DNA of 64,000 nt. Source: Rhizobium sp. R634 (GTDB lineage: Bacteria > Pseudomonadota > Alphaproteobacteria > Rhizobiales > Rhizobiaceae). Below, in pieces: positions 19,002 to 27,571 of this stretch. Each line of letters begins with the position of its first letter. The stretch's first letter is position 1. Location: NCBI RefSeq assembly GCF_002211305.1, contig NZ_LOKW01000012.1, positions 186,001 through 250,000 on the forward strand, read 5' to 3'. A program made the translations under genes and the position numbers. The notes below the pieces were generated by a model. The model had not been told where the DNA came from. It made no database searches and saw nothing but the letters and a program-made list of their open reading frames with translations.

Positions 19002-20344
19002 CAATTCTCTCTTTCATATTCATCCAGGCGATCAGCGCCGAACATATGCGTGCCCCTATGGGCGAAACCGGATGGTATGTCGGTTGTCTGTATCGGGGAT
19101 TCAATACCGCCCTCGCCGATGACGATCGGCGCCTGGTAGAGCTGAATGCGGTCGACAAGGCCTGCTTCGAGGAAAAGCTTCGCGGTCTTCGCGCCGCCTT
19201 CGACCAGAAGAGAGGAAATGCCGCGTGTTGCCAAGGCCGGCAGCAGGACTTCGGGGTGATAGGGATTGCAATAGACGATCTCGACACCGGCGGCTTCGAG
19301 GGCGGCGCGGCGGGAGCCAATGTCGTTAGCGTCAGCGGGTGCGTTGCCCCCCTCTGCCCTGCCGGGCATCTCCCCCACAAGGGGGGAGATTGGCTGGGAG
19401 ATAGCTCCCTGCCCTACATTTTTTGTTCCAGACGACGATGAGTCAGGTTGGGAATTCGGAGGGTGCCCCTTGCCGATCTCCCCCCTTGTGGGGGGGACGA
19501 AGGACGGGTCGAGACCCGTGGCTCGACCCCGGTAGTCCGGCAGGACAGAGGGGGGTGCCCCTTCCTCTGATCCCAACGGCGAAACATCTTCACTCGCAAC
19601 TACAATGACCGGCACGTCCCGCGCCGTCGCAACCAGCTTGCTCGTCAGCGGCAAGGCCAACGACGGATCGAGCACAATACGGATCGGCGACTGCGCCTCC
19701 AGACCCGGCGTGCGCACCGTCAACAGCGGATCATCCGATATCGCGGTGCCGATGCCGACCAGGATGGCATCGGTTTCGGCGCGCAGCGCCTGAACCTCGG
19801 CGCGGGCCTCCGGTCCCGTTATCGCCACTTGGCCCTGCCCCTGGCGGCCGATCATGCCATCGGCGGAAACGGCAAGCTTGAGAGTCACATAGGGGCGGTT
19901 CTTCGTCTGGCGGGTGAGATAGGCAGCAAGAGCGCGCCGGCCGTCGGCCTCCAGCACGCCGGCATCCACCTCGATGCCCGCGTCGCGCAGCATGGAAATG
20001 CCGCCGCCGGAGACGCGGGGATCGGGATCGGTGACGCTGATGACGACGCGGGCAACGCCATAGGCGATCAGGGCCTCGGCGCAGGGTGGCGTCTTGCCGT
20101 GATGCGAGCAGGGTTCGAGCGTGACATAGGCCGTGGCGCCCCGGGCGCGTTCGCCGGCCTCTGCGAGCGCCTGGGGCTCGGCATGCGGGCGGCCGCCGAG
20201 AGCGGTGACCGCCTGGCCGACGATGACGCCATCCTTGACGATCAGGCAGCCGACGGAAGGATTGCTGCCGGTACGGCCGAGATGCGCGCGCGACAGGCGG
20301 ATCGCCGCCGCCATGAAACGTTCGTCATGCGGCGTGATGCTCAT
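19001..20344 (-). CDS. ribD: Bifunctional riboflavin biosynthesis deaminase/reductase with in-frame repeat insertion
   Basis: RibD carries out the deamination and side-chain reduction steps between RibA and RibH. The N-terminal deaminase domain has the zinc ligands in GRPHAEPQAL and LEPCSHHGKTPPCAEA. The reductase domain starts at TKNRPYVTLKLAVSADG. At 447 residues it is about 80 longer than E. coli RibD. The excess is a low-complexity insert at about residues 252-335 encoded by a palindromic repeat (19340-19590), lying between VIVVASED and RRAALEAAGVEIV. The frame remains open, so the protein may still be active with an extended surface loop. It follows nrdR by 3 bp and overlaps ribE. Confidence 0.93.
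   Translation of the reverse strand: MSITPHDERFMAAAIRLSRAHLGRTGSNPSVGCLIVKDGVIVGQAVTALGGRPHAEPQALAEAGERARGATAYVTLEPCSHHGKTPPCAEALIAYGVARVVISVTDPDPRVSGGGISMLRDAGIEVDAGVLEADGRRALAAYLTRQTKNRPYVTLKLAVSADGMIGRQGQGQVAITGPEARAEVQALRAETDAILVGIGTAISDDPLLTVRTPGLEAQSPIRIVLDPSLALPLTSKLVATARDVPVIVVASEDVSPLGSEEGAPPSVLPDYRGRATGLDPSFVPPTRGEIGKGHPPNSQPDSSSSGTKNVGQGAISQPISPLVGEMPGRAEGGNAPADANDIGSRRAALEAAGVEIVYCNPYHPEVLLPALATRGISSLLVEGGAKTAKLFLEAGLVDRIQLYQAPIVIGEGGIESPIQTTDIPSGFAHRGTHMFGADRLDEYEREN
19340..19590. repeat. Palindromic mosaic repeat element inserted in ribD
   Basis: A repeat-like stretch of about 250 bp. Outer arms are TGCCCCCCTCTGCCCTGCCGG (broken across 19346-19364) and its near inverse at 19537-19560. 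Inside are two hairpins with C-tract/G-tract stems around ACAA/TTGT loops (19369-19390 and 19474-19497) and a third, GGGTCGAG/CTCGACCC, at 19506-19529. On the ribD strand it encodes SPLVGEMPGRAEGG, a peptide I associate with a dispersed palindromic repeat common in Rhizobiales genomes. The element is in frame and without stops. Confidence 0.75.
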
Positions 20345-20347
20345 GGC

Positions 20348-20824
20348 TCATCCGTCCAGCGGGTCGCGGGCGATCTTGGCGTTGATTTCCGAAATGACTT
20401 TCTCGAAATCCTCGGCCAGCGAGAAATCCCGATAGACCGAGGCGTAGCGCACGAAGCCGACATCATCGAGGCTCTTCATCGCCTCGAGCACCTGAAGACC
20501 GATCTGCTCGGAAGAGATTTCGGTCTCGCCGGAGCTTTCAAGCCGGCGGACGATGCCGGAGACGGCGCGCTCGATGCGGTCCCGCTCGACGGGCCGTTTG
20601 CGCAACGCCACTTCGAAGGAGCGCACCAGTTTTTCGCGGTCGAAGGGTACTTTGCGGCCGGTTTTCTTGGTCACCATCAGCTCGCGCAACTGCACGCGCT
20701 CGAAGGTGGTGAAGCGGCCGCCGCAATCCGGACAGATACGCCGCCGGCGGATGGACGTGTTGTCCTCCGCCGGGCGCGAATCTTTAACCTGAGTATCTTC
20801 CGAACCGCAATAGGGGCAGCGCAT
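20348..20824 (-). CDS. nrdR: Transcriptional repressor NrdR
   Basis: NrdR represses ribonucleotide reductase genes by binding NrdR boxes when loaded with ATP/dATP. The 158-residue protein has the zinc ribbon [17 protein letters not shown] with the second pair in [12 protein letters not shown], followed by an ATP-cone (about residues 49-139). Length is canonical. It is 3 bp upstream of ribD and 9 bp downstream of glyA, the conserved glyA-nrdR-ribD order. Confidence 0.97.
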   Translation of the reverse strand: MRCPYCGSEDTQVKDSRPAEDNTSIRRRRICPDCGGRFTTFERVQLRELMVTKKTGRKVPFDREKLVRSFEVALRKRPVERDRIERAVSGIVRRLESSGETEISSEQIGLQVLEAMKSLDDVGFVRYASVYRDFSLAEDFEKVISEINAKIARDPLDG

Positions 20825-20833
20825 CGCTACTCC

Positions 20834-22132
20834 TTATCCCATGTAGTCATACATTGGGAAGCGGTCTGTGAGGTTGACCACCTTGCCGCGCACGGCGGCT
20901 TCGACGGCGGCGTTGCCTTCATCGGAATTGGCGGCCTTCAGGCCATCGAGAACCTCGACGATGAGATTGCCGATTTCGCGGAATTCAGCTTCCTTGAAGC
21001 CGCGCGTCGTGCCGGCGGGGGCGCCGAGGCGCACGCCGGAGGTGACGAAGGGCTTTTCCGGATCGAAGGGAATGCCGTTCTTGTTGCAGGTGATGTAGGC
21101 ACGGCCGAGCGCCGCCTCGGCGCGCTTGCCGGTGGCGTTCTTCTTGCGCAGGTCGACCAGCATCAGGTGATTGTCGGTGCCGCCAGAAACGACGTCGAGG
21201 CCACCCGCGATCAGCGTTTCGGCAAGCGCCTTGGCGTTCTTGACGATCTGAGCGGCGTATTCCTTGAACTCAGGCTGCAGCGCTTCGCCGAAGGCAACCG
21301 CCTTGGCGGCGATGATGTGCATCAGCGGACCGCCCTGCAGGCCCGGGAAGACGGCCGAGTTGAACTTCTTGGCCAGATCCTCCTCATTGGTGAGGATAAC
21401 GCCGCCGCGCGGGCCGCGCAGCGACTTGTGGGTCGTGGTCGTGGCGACATGGCAGTGGGGGAACGGCGACGGATGCTGGCCGCCGGCGACGAGGCCGGCG
21501 ATATGGGCCATGTCGACCATCAGATAGGCGCCGACCGAGTCAGCGATCTCGCGGAAGCGCTTCCAGTCCCAGATGCGGGAATAGGCGGTGCCGCCGGCGA
21601 TGATGAGCTTCGGCTTGTGCTCTTCGGCCTTGCGGGCAACCTCATCCATGTCGAGCAGATTGTCACCTTCGCGCACGCCATAGGACACGACGTTGAACCA
21701 CTTGCCGGACATGTTGACCGGCGAACCGTGCGTGAGGTGGCCGCCCGAATTCAGATCGAGACCCATGAAGGTGTCGCCGGGCTGCAGCAGCGCCAGGAAC
21801 ACGGCCTGGTTCATCTGCGAGCCGGAATTCGGCTGGACGTTGGCGAAATTGACGCCGAACAGCTTCTTGGCGCGCTCGATGGCCAGTTCCTCGGCGATAT
21901 CGACGAACTGGCAGCCGCCGTAGTAGCGCTTGCCGGGGTAACCCTCGGCATATTTGTTGGTCATGATGGAGCCCTGGGCTTCCAGCACGGCGCGGGAGAC
22001 GATGTTCTCGGAAGCGATCAGTTCGATCTCGTGCCGTTGGCGACCGAGTTCCTTTCCGATCGCGCCGAAAATCTCGGGATCGACGTCCGCAAGCGAGCGA
22101 TTGAAGAAGGATTCGGTGGAAGCATTGGTCAT
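20834..22132 (-). CDS. glyA: Serine hydroxymethyltransferase
   Basis: GlyA interconverts serine and glycine and supplies methylene-tetrahydrofolate. The 432-residue PLP enzyme has the Schiff-base lysine in [13 protein letters not shown], plus [11 protein letters not shown] and SENIVSRAV. The start [10 protein letters not shown] at 22132 is chosen over an ATG 15 bp upstream because a GGAGCC ribosome site overlaps that upstream codon. It is the first gene of glyA-nrdR-ribD-ribE. Confidence 0.97.
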   Translation of the reverse strand: MTNASTESFFNRSLADVDPEIFGAIGKELGRQRHEIELIASENIVSRAVLEAQGSIMTNKYAEGYPGKRYYGGCQFVDIAEELAIERAKKLFGVNFANVQPNSGSQMNQAVFLALLQPGDTFMGLDLNSGGHLTHGSPVNMSGKWFNVVSYGVREGDNLLDMDEVARKAEEHKPKLIIAGGTAYSRIWDWKRFREIADSVGAYLMVDMAHIAGLVAGGQHPSPFPHCHVATTTTHKSLRGPRGGVILTNEEDLAKKFNSAVFPGLQGGPLMHIIAAKAVAFGEALQPEFKEYAAQIVKNAKALAETLIAGGLDVVSGGTDNHLMLVDLRKKNATGKRAEAALGRAYITCNKNGIPFDPEKPFVTSGVRLGAPAGTTRGFKEAEFREIGNLIVEVLDGLKAANSDEGNAAVEAAVRGKVVNLTDRFPMYDYMG

Positions 22133-22293
22133 GGGCGGGCTCCTCAACTGGAATGCGCTGAGGTATTAGCCTTCCGCCGTGGCAAGGGCAATACGAAGAA
22201 CGACATTTGCTGGGCAAAGCGCGCGCTCCAGTCATTTTGCGACAGCGCAAAGCGAAGAACCGGCGGTCACGTTACCGCGCGCCCTCCCCGGCA

Positions 22294-22322
22294 TAAAAAA
22301 ACCGCGCCGGGAGGGCGCGGTT
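22294..22322 (-). terminator. Rho-independent terminator of the L,D-transpeptidase gene
   Basis: A GC-rich stem (ACCGCGCC with GGCGCGGT) is followed on the minus strand by a run of seven T residues, just after the transpeptidase stop at 22349. It insulates glyA from read-through. Confidence 0.88.
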
Positions 22323-22348
22323 TGAAGATGCGATGCAGAGGTCGCCGC

Positions 22349-23650
22349 TTACTGAACCGGCTGTTCCATGCCGGCCGTGGTATCGAGCGCGAGCTCGGCA
22401 TTGCCGTCCATCTGATAGATGTCGTCGCGGAACTGGACGATGCCGTCGGGCATGCCCCAGGCGGAGATGTAGACGAAATAGACGGGAACTTCCGTGGCCA
22501 GCTTGACCGGCGTGTTGACGCCGCTTGCGATCACCTGCTCCATCTGCTGGCGGTTCCAGCCCGGCGTCTCGCGCAACAGCCAGTTCGTCAGGTCGCGGAC
22601 GTTCTGCACGCGGACGCAGCCCGAGGATTCGAAGCGCATCAGCTTGTTGAACAGGCCCTGCTGCGGCGTGTCGTGCATGTACTCGCCGTTCTTGTTGTAG
22701 AAGTTGATCTTCGTCGACGCCATGGCGTTGATCTTGCCCGGGTCCTGGCGGAACATCAGGTTCGGCGCCTCGCCGTTCCAATCGACGGTTTCAGGCGCAA
22801 CCTCGTTGCCCTTGCCGTCGATCAGGCGGATGGCGTTCTTTTCGAGATAGGTCGGGTCCTTGCGCATCAGCGGCATGATGTCCTTCTCGACGATCGAGCG
22901 CGGCGCGGTCCAATAGGGGTTGAGGATAACCTCATAGACCTTCGAGTTGACGATATGCGTCGGGCGGCTCAAGCGGCCGACGACCGCGGTATGACGCGTC
23001 GCGACGCTGCCGTCTTCGACAGCTTCGACGTAGGCGGCCGGGATGTTGACCATCAGGTGGCGGCGGCCAAGGTCTTCGGGGAAGGTCTGCAGGCGAATGA
23101 CATTGGTGTTGAGCTGCTGCAGGCGGACATCGGCCGGGATGTTCATCGCCTTCAGCGTGAATTCGCCGAGAACGCCATCGGCCGGAAGGCCGTGACGAGC
23201 CTGGAAGCGCTTGACCGCACCATCGACATAGGAATCGAAAGCGTTCGACAGGCCGGCTTCGCGCGGCAGGTCGCCGGTGATCGCGAGGCGCTGGCGCAGC
23301 GCCTGGACCGAGGGATGGCTGACGCCGAGCTGCAGGCGCTGATCACCGGGGTTGACTTCAGGCCAGCCGCCGGCGGCTGCAATTTGCTGATACTGCATGA
23401 TCGCCTGCTGCGCGCTGGCGACCGATTGGGGGCCGAGAATCGGCGTGTTGGAAACGACGGCGGTTGCCGTGCGCGAAGCCGCCTTGGCGTCGAACTGATC
23501 GTCCCAGTTGCCGCGGCGCGGCGCATTGATCAGCGTATCGAGCGCCGATTGCGCAAGCGCCGGAGCGGCAATCGCGCTGGCGCCAATCGTGGCCGCGGAC
23601 GCAAGGAAAGCGCGGCGCGAGAGAGCTTCATTTCCGTTTTTCTTCGACAT
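22349..23650 (-). CDS. Tat-exported L,D-transpeptidase (YcbB/LdtP-like)
   Basis: A 433-residue periplasmic peptidoglycan enzyme that makes 3-3 cross-links or attaches proteins to the wall. The N-terminus has a Tat-like signal, SRRAFLASAATIGAS, ending near APALA. A peptidoglycan-binding repeat (VKRFQARHGLPADGVLG) comes before the YkuD domain, whose catalytic cysteine is in SSGCVRVQNVRDL at about residue 340. Size and plan match the YcbB family. LdtR of Liberibacter and Sinorhizobium controls such a gene, and an LdtR homologue lies 2.7 kb upstream on the same strand. Confidence 0.92.
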   Translation of the reverse strand: MSKKNGNEALSRRAFLASAATIGASAIAAPALAQSALDTLINAPRRGNWDDQFDAKAASRTATAVVSNTPILGPQSVASAQQAIMQYQQIAAAGGWPEVNPGDQRLQLGVSHPSVQALRQRLAITGDLPREAGLSNAFDSYVDGAVKRFQARHGLPADGVLGEFTLKAMNIPADVRLQQLNTNVIRLQTFPEDLGRRHLMVNIPAAYVEAVEDGSVATRHTAVVGRLSRPTHIVNSKVYEVILNPYWTAPRSIVEKDIMPLMRKDPTYLEKNAIRLIDGKGNEVAPETVDWNGEAPNLMFRQDPGKINAMASTKINFYNKNGEYMHDTPQQGLFNKLMRFESSGCVRVQNVRDLTNWLLRETPGWNRQQMEQVIASGVNTPVKLATEVPVYFVYISAWGMPDGIVQFRDDIYQMDGNAELALDTTAGMEQPVQ

Positions 23651-24216
23651 AGTCCCAACCACTGAATGCCGCTATGAAGGAAGCGCGGCCCTTTGCGATA
23701 TCACTGCGCGCTAACGCAGATCCCTATCCATTCGTTCTCCCGGCGCATCAGAAAATCCCGCCCGCCGCATCACAAAACCGCGATGCGAAAGCCTGAACGT
23801 TCCTGGTCCATTGAAAGCGCCGGTTGTTAAGCATTCCGCTGCCACACCAATATGGCCAATTCGTGTTGCCGGGTGGGAAGACAAGCCGCCGGCTCCGGGA
23901 ACACGACACAACGAACCATATGACGGGGTAAATCGTGCCGGTTAATAACGGCTAAAAAACGGCTTGGATATGGGCGACAACGCTTGCCTGCCGTGCGTTG
24001 CAAAGATGCCACGCGGCAAACGGCGAAACCGGAGGCGCAGGGAATGCATCCGGTTTTCTTCAACCCTAAAAGGAGTTAGAGGTCTTACAGACGGTAACAG
24101 GTCAGAATTGTTGCCCAATGAAAATTATAAGTAATGCAGCGGCTTTTCTCACGGTTGACGCCGCTTGCCGTTCTGTTGGCTGCCTAACGAAAGCCCACAG
24201 ACAATTTTCAATGGCT
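23651..24216. other. Upstream region of the L,D-transpeptidase gene
   Basis: 566 bp with no credible gene. The part next to 23650 must carry the transpeptidase promoter. The part beyond about 24075 appears to belong to the inserted accessory segment, because AGTTAGAGGTCTTA at 24074-24087 resembles a sequence at 26314-26327 on the other side of the NTPase gene. Confidence 0.45.
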
Positions 24217-25916
24217 TTACTCACCTCTCGTGGAAATCAACCGCTGCTGCCGCTCGATATCGAGCAAGCGTTGGATCAAGCCGTAGCGCATCGCCCGCAG
24301 CTCGTTCACCTTACTTTCCTTGGCGACTTCTCGCAGAGCGTTCCCAGCCCTATCCATAATTTCAGAAAGGTCCTCACTAGGGTTCGCCACGGTAAGATAC
24401 TGGCGAATTGCGTGGATGATGTTGCTTAGACGCTCTCCCTCGTTTTCCTTAAATACACGCAAGTACTCTTCCATCGGTAGCGCAGCGAGTCGCTGGGTCA
24501 CCTCACGGTCGAACGCCCGATCTACCAAGGCGGCGAAGATATCATCCCGCCCCATCTTGGGTTTCTGAGACTGGCTCGCATCGTCAATAAGCTGCCAGAT
24601 ATCTTCCGGGATTTTCTCGTAGTAGCGCGCGATATCGCTTACATCGAAGGCTCCCTCAACGGCCTTTTTTTCCGAGATGTACATTTTGACGATCGTGAGG
24701 TAGCGATCGTCTTCTAAGTCGTGAAAAAGCTTCGCGACCCCATAGATCTCGGTCAGAATAAGGTTCGCGATGTTCTCCTCGACAACTCTAAACAATTGAT
24801 CAAGGGCTTCGTCTGCGCTCGTTTGAAAAGAGTAATTGAATTGGTTCCATGCATCCCTCAGCCGAGCCTCGACCTTGCTGCGTATATCTGCATGATGGAG
24901 AAGCGTGGCATGCTCTTCTAATTCGCTGGCGATGAAATAACCGCGCTGGACCCTCTTAGAAGGGAAAGATCGAACTTATCGGCATGGCCGAACCGATAGC
25001 CCCTCAGCAGATCTCGCCACTTGAGATCAAGGTCTGTGTCTTCCTTGTCGGAATCGTAAGTATTGGCTCGTTTTAGATACTCAAGGTCGGGTCCTACTTC
25101 CGGTTCAAAGTAACTCCATCCCATAAGGACTACTGTGCTCACGGCATTTTCGGTAACGATGGGAGCGTAGTCCTTCAGCAGCGGCGCCAAACCCTTCACC
25201 AGCCCATGCACTTTCCGGATCACCCGGACATTGCTGATTCCCAAGAACATGGCACGTTCACGGACCATCTTGCTCAGTTCATCGTCATCGGGAAGAGCGA
25301 TGAATCCGATTTCCTCGGCCGTAGGCTCGAAGCGAAGATGGATATCGACCACCTTCTCAAGGTACGAATCGTATGTCTTGCGGTCTTCTAACTGACTGTC
25401 GTTTAGCAGGAGAACGATTTTACAGCTGCGCTCCTCCTTAAGATACGTCATCAACCCCATTACATCAGAGGCTCGAAGTTTCTCGCCCTTACGTTCGAAA
25501 TCATCGAGGCAGATGATCATGCGATTGGTGAGGAACCCCATGGCCGAGACAAGCGCTTCCCCGCGTGTTCCCAACACGCCGGTGACGGATTTCACGATAC
25601 CCTTTTTCAAACCACTCTCGGCGGTGCTGAGCATGTTGCTGAAGGTCGTCAGGTCCGGAGTGTCTCCGATCTGGGCACGAACCACCATGCTCTGCAGGAT
25701 CTGCGTCTTGACCTCAGCGATACTGTTCAGGCCGAACAGCGAAACATAGGCGTACTCATTGAGCGCAATCGCCCCCGGCTTATCGCGTAGCGCCCGCACC
25801 GTGCTTTTCCAATTAAATGTCTTGCCCGTGCCCCAGGCGCCGCTGATGCAAAGAACCTGCGGGTCGGAGGTGGACAGAAAGGTCTCTATGGCACTACGGA
25901 CATTCTTGACTGACAT
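24217..25916 (-). pseudogene. KAP-type P-loop NTPase, frameshifted
   Basis: Two reading frames together make one protein of about 566 residues. The first (from MSVKNVRSAIET at 25916) has Walker A GAWGTGKT at residues 26-33 and Walker B MIICLDDFER near 135, typical of KAP-family NTPases, which include the phage-exclusion protein PifA. It is broken near 24951-24953: adding one G on the minus strand in the GGG run gives LLRGVQRGYFIASELEE and restores the frame to 24217. CCGGAG precedes the start. No membrane segment is obvious. Lower GC than its neighbours suggests transfer. It is either a pseudogene or carries a sequencing error; the first frame alone would give a truncated protein of about 332 residues. 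Confidence 0.8.
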
Positions 25917-26268
25917 AGGCAACTCCGGATCGAGACCACAACCCATAGCAGAAATCACTGCCAACATTCGAGGGGTGAGACATCTTTAGAGCGTGAGTAA
26001 TTTAGTGGGCAGCCTGCTCGTCACTTTGTCCGATCTGGTCGAGAATTGGCGTGAGGCGATGAATGTCATGTATAAGGAGGATGGTTGTGACGCGGAGGCA
26101 AGCTCGTGCTTACCATTCCGCCATCCCGAGCCCCAAGTAATACTCTGTGCGATGATTTGCGGGAGGGGGACCACGTATTTCGGAGGTCGAACTAGACTGC
26201 TCTCTTCGGTGATCGGCCTAGCAACGGCATAGGGAAATCCTTTAAATAACTAACACACGCGTAAACAG

Positions 26269-26303
26269 GCGCAACGGCACGCCTTCTCAAGCACCGTTGC
26301 GCC
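26269..26303. repeat. Perfect 10-bp inverted repeat
   Basis: GGCGCAACGG at 26269-26278 is the exact inverse of CCGTTGCGCC at 26294-26303, with a 15-bp loop. There is no T tract. It could be a factor-independent stall site, a recombination site or a remnant of the inserted element. Confidence 0.6.
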
Positions 26304-26328
26304 TCGTCGCGCCAGTTAGGAGGTCTAA

Positions 26329-26352
26329 TAAGCCCTCAGGGAAAAGGGCTTA
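26329..26352 (-). terminator. Putative terminator hairpin downstream of ldtR
   Basis: TAAGCCCT at 26329-26336 pairs with AGGGCTTA at 26345-26352, beginning 6 bp after the ldtR stop. On the minus strand only a short TTATTA follows, so it is a weak terminator. Confidence 0.5.
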
Positions 26353-26357
26353 GCAGA

Positions 26358-26873
26358 TTACAGGCGATATAGGATCTGGTCATTCCAGAAGCGGTCGAGA
26401 CGCTGCAGCAGCTTGTTCATCTGGGTGAACTCGTCGGTGCCGATGCCGCCGACCTTGTCGATCGAGGCGATGTGGCGTTCGTAGAGCTTGGCGACGGTTT
26501 CGGCGATGTCCTGGCCGGTTTCGGTCAGGCTGATGCGGACCGAGCGGCGGTCGATGCGAGAGCGCTGGTGGTTGATGAAGCCGAGATCGACCAGCTTCTT
26601 GACGTTGTAGGAAACGTTGGAGCCGAGATAGTAGCCACGCGAGCGCAGCTCGCCGGCGGTCAGCTCGGAGTTGCCGATGTTGAAAAGGAGCAGCGCCTGG
26701 ATGGCGTTGACGTCGCTGCGGCCCTGACGGTCGAACTCGTCCTTGATGACGTCGAGAAGACGGCGGTGAAGACGTTCGACAAGATGAAGGGATTCCATGT
26801 AAAGATCACGGATGCCCTGATCCTGCTGGTCACGGAAGTTAGATACCGCCTGCGGCTTGATTTTCGTATTCAT
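26358..26873 (-). CDS. ldtR: MarR-family regulator LdtR
   Basis: A 171-residue winged-helix protein with the DNA-binding segment GELRSRGYYLGSNVSYNVKK and the wing HQRSRIDRRSVRISLTE. The sequence type and proximity to an L,D-transpeptidase match LdtR, described in Liberibacter asiaticus and Sinorhizobium as a ligand-responsive regulator of cell-wall and stress genes. In this window the target gene is displaced by the NTPase insertion. A palindrome overlapping a likely -10 region lies upstream (26935-26955). Confidence 0.88.
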   Translation of the reverse strand: MNTKIKPQAVSNFRDQQDQGIRDLYMESLHLVERLHRRLLDVIKDEFDRQGRSDVNAIQALLLFNIGNSELTAGELRSRGYYLGSNVSYNVKKLVDLGFINHQRSRIDRRSVRISLTETGQDIAETVAKLYERHIASIDKVGGIGTDEFTQMNKLLQRLDRFWNDQILYRL

Positions 26874-26934
26874 ATTGACTGCCTCACTGTTTGTTTGGCG
26901 GTGTCGTTTTCTTCCCGCCTTGAGTGAGACCCTA

Positions 26935-26955
26935 TCGAATACATATAAAATTCGA
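26935..26955. promoter_or_regulatory. Candidate operator upstream of ldtR
   Basis: TCGAAT at 26935-26940 and ATTCGA at 26950-26955 form a perfect inverted repeat around the AT-rich centre ACATATAAA, about 62 bp upstream of the ldtR start. The centre could contain the -10 box, as expected for an autoregulated MarR gene. Confidence 0.45.
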
Positions 26956-27002
26956 CTTAAACCGCAGGCTTAACGGAGCCTTACTGGAAACCCCACGTTG
27001 TC

Positions 27003-27440
27003 TCAGGGTAAATCAACGCTTACCTGGCGGCGGTGCCGGCGCTTTTCCAGCCAGAGCAGCAGGCGGAAAATCCAATAGACGACGGCGACCATGGCATGCA
27101 GCAGGATGATCAGCTGGTTGGAGCCGAAGATCTCGGGCAGCAGCCCATGCATGACGATCTGGCCACCGGCCGCCAGCACCCAGATGACGGGACCCCATGA
27201 GACGGTCAGCCAGAGGCCGAGGGAAGCGACGGGGAACAGCACGGCAAGGCTGGTGCTCGCCACCTTCCACGGCAGGCTCAAAAGATCGAAGCGGCCGCTG
27301 CCGACCAGCGAATAGCCGACGAGCATCGCCCAATACTGCAGGCCGAACCAGAAGCAGGATACCGCCACCAGCCGGAGGAAGAGAATGAAGAGAAGATCCG
27401 CCAGCGTGCGTTTCGGTATCGTCGGAGAGTCGGTTTCCAT
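27003..27440 (-). CDS. DUF6163-type inner-membrane protein
   Basis: A 145-residue protein with about four membrane segments (residues 13-35, 55-80, 82-100 and 103-125) and a basic C-terminus (EKRRHRRQ). It matches the small membrane family DUF6163 found next to hemB in rhizobia. No function is known. It is divergent from hemB and lies 129 bp upstream of ldtR on the same strand. Confidence 0.8.
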   Translation of the reverse strand: METDSPTIPKRTLADLLFILFLRLVAVSCFWFGLQYWAMLVGYSLVGSGRFDLLSLPWKVASTSLAVLFPVASLGLWLTVSWGPVIWVLAAGGQIVMHGLLPEIFGSNQLIILLHAMVAVVYWIFRLLLWLEKRRHRRQVSVDLP

Positions 27441-27571
27441 AGCGCAAACTTCGGTTTCGGGGTTCTATCGTTACGAGCGGTTTTCCGCCGCGGCCAATCG
27501 TCCGGTTTGGATTTTCCGGGCGCCATGATAATGAGCGCTCCGATAAATGGAATGGGCCAGGGACAGATATC

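Larger units (their letters stand above)
25917..26357. other. Intergenic region between LdtR gene and the NTPase gene
   Basis: 441 bp without a recognisable gene. Short open frames on both strands (about 60-80 codons) match nothing I know. The region holds the NTPase promoter, a perfect 10-bp inverted repeat at 26269-26303 and a hairpin after ldtR at 26329-26352. Confidence 0.45.

Noticed and set aside
19829..23665. A plus-strand open frame of 1,278 codons
   Set aside because: It runs antisense through ribD, nrdR, glyA and the L,D-transpeptidase gene, all with strong motifs. Long antisense frames are common in GC-rich genomes, and its product has no recognisable domains.
24951..24953. Programmed frameshifting in the KAP NTPase gene
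   Set aside because: The site is a short GGG run without a slippery heptamer or evident downstream structure, so mutation or sequencing error is simpler.
25986..26232. Short genes on either strand between ldtR and the NTPase gene
   Set aside because: Two overlapping antisense frames of 60-80 codons with no homology I can recognise and no clear ribosome site.
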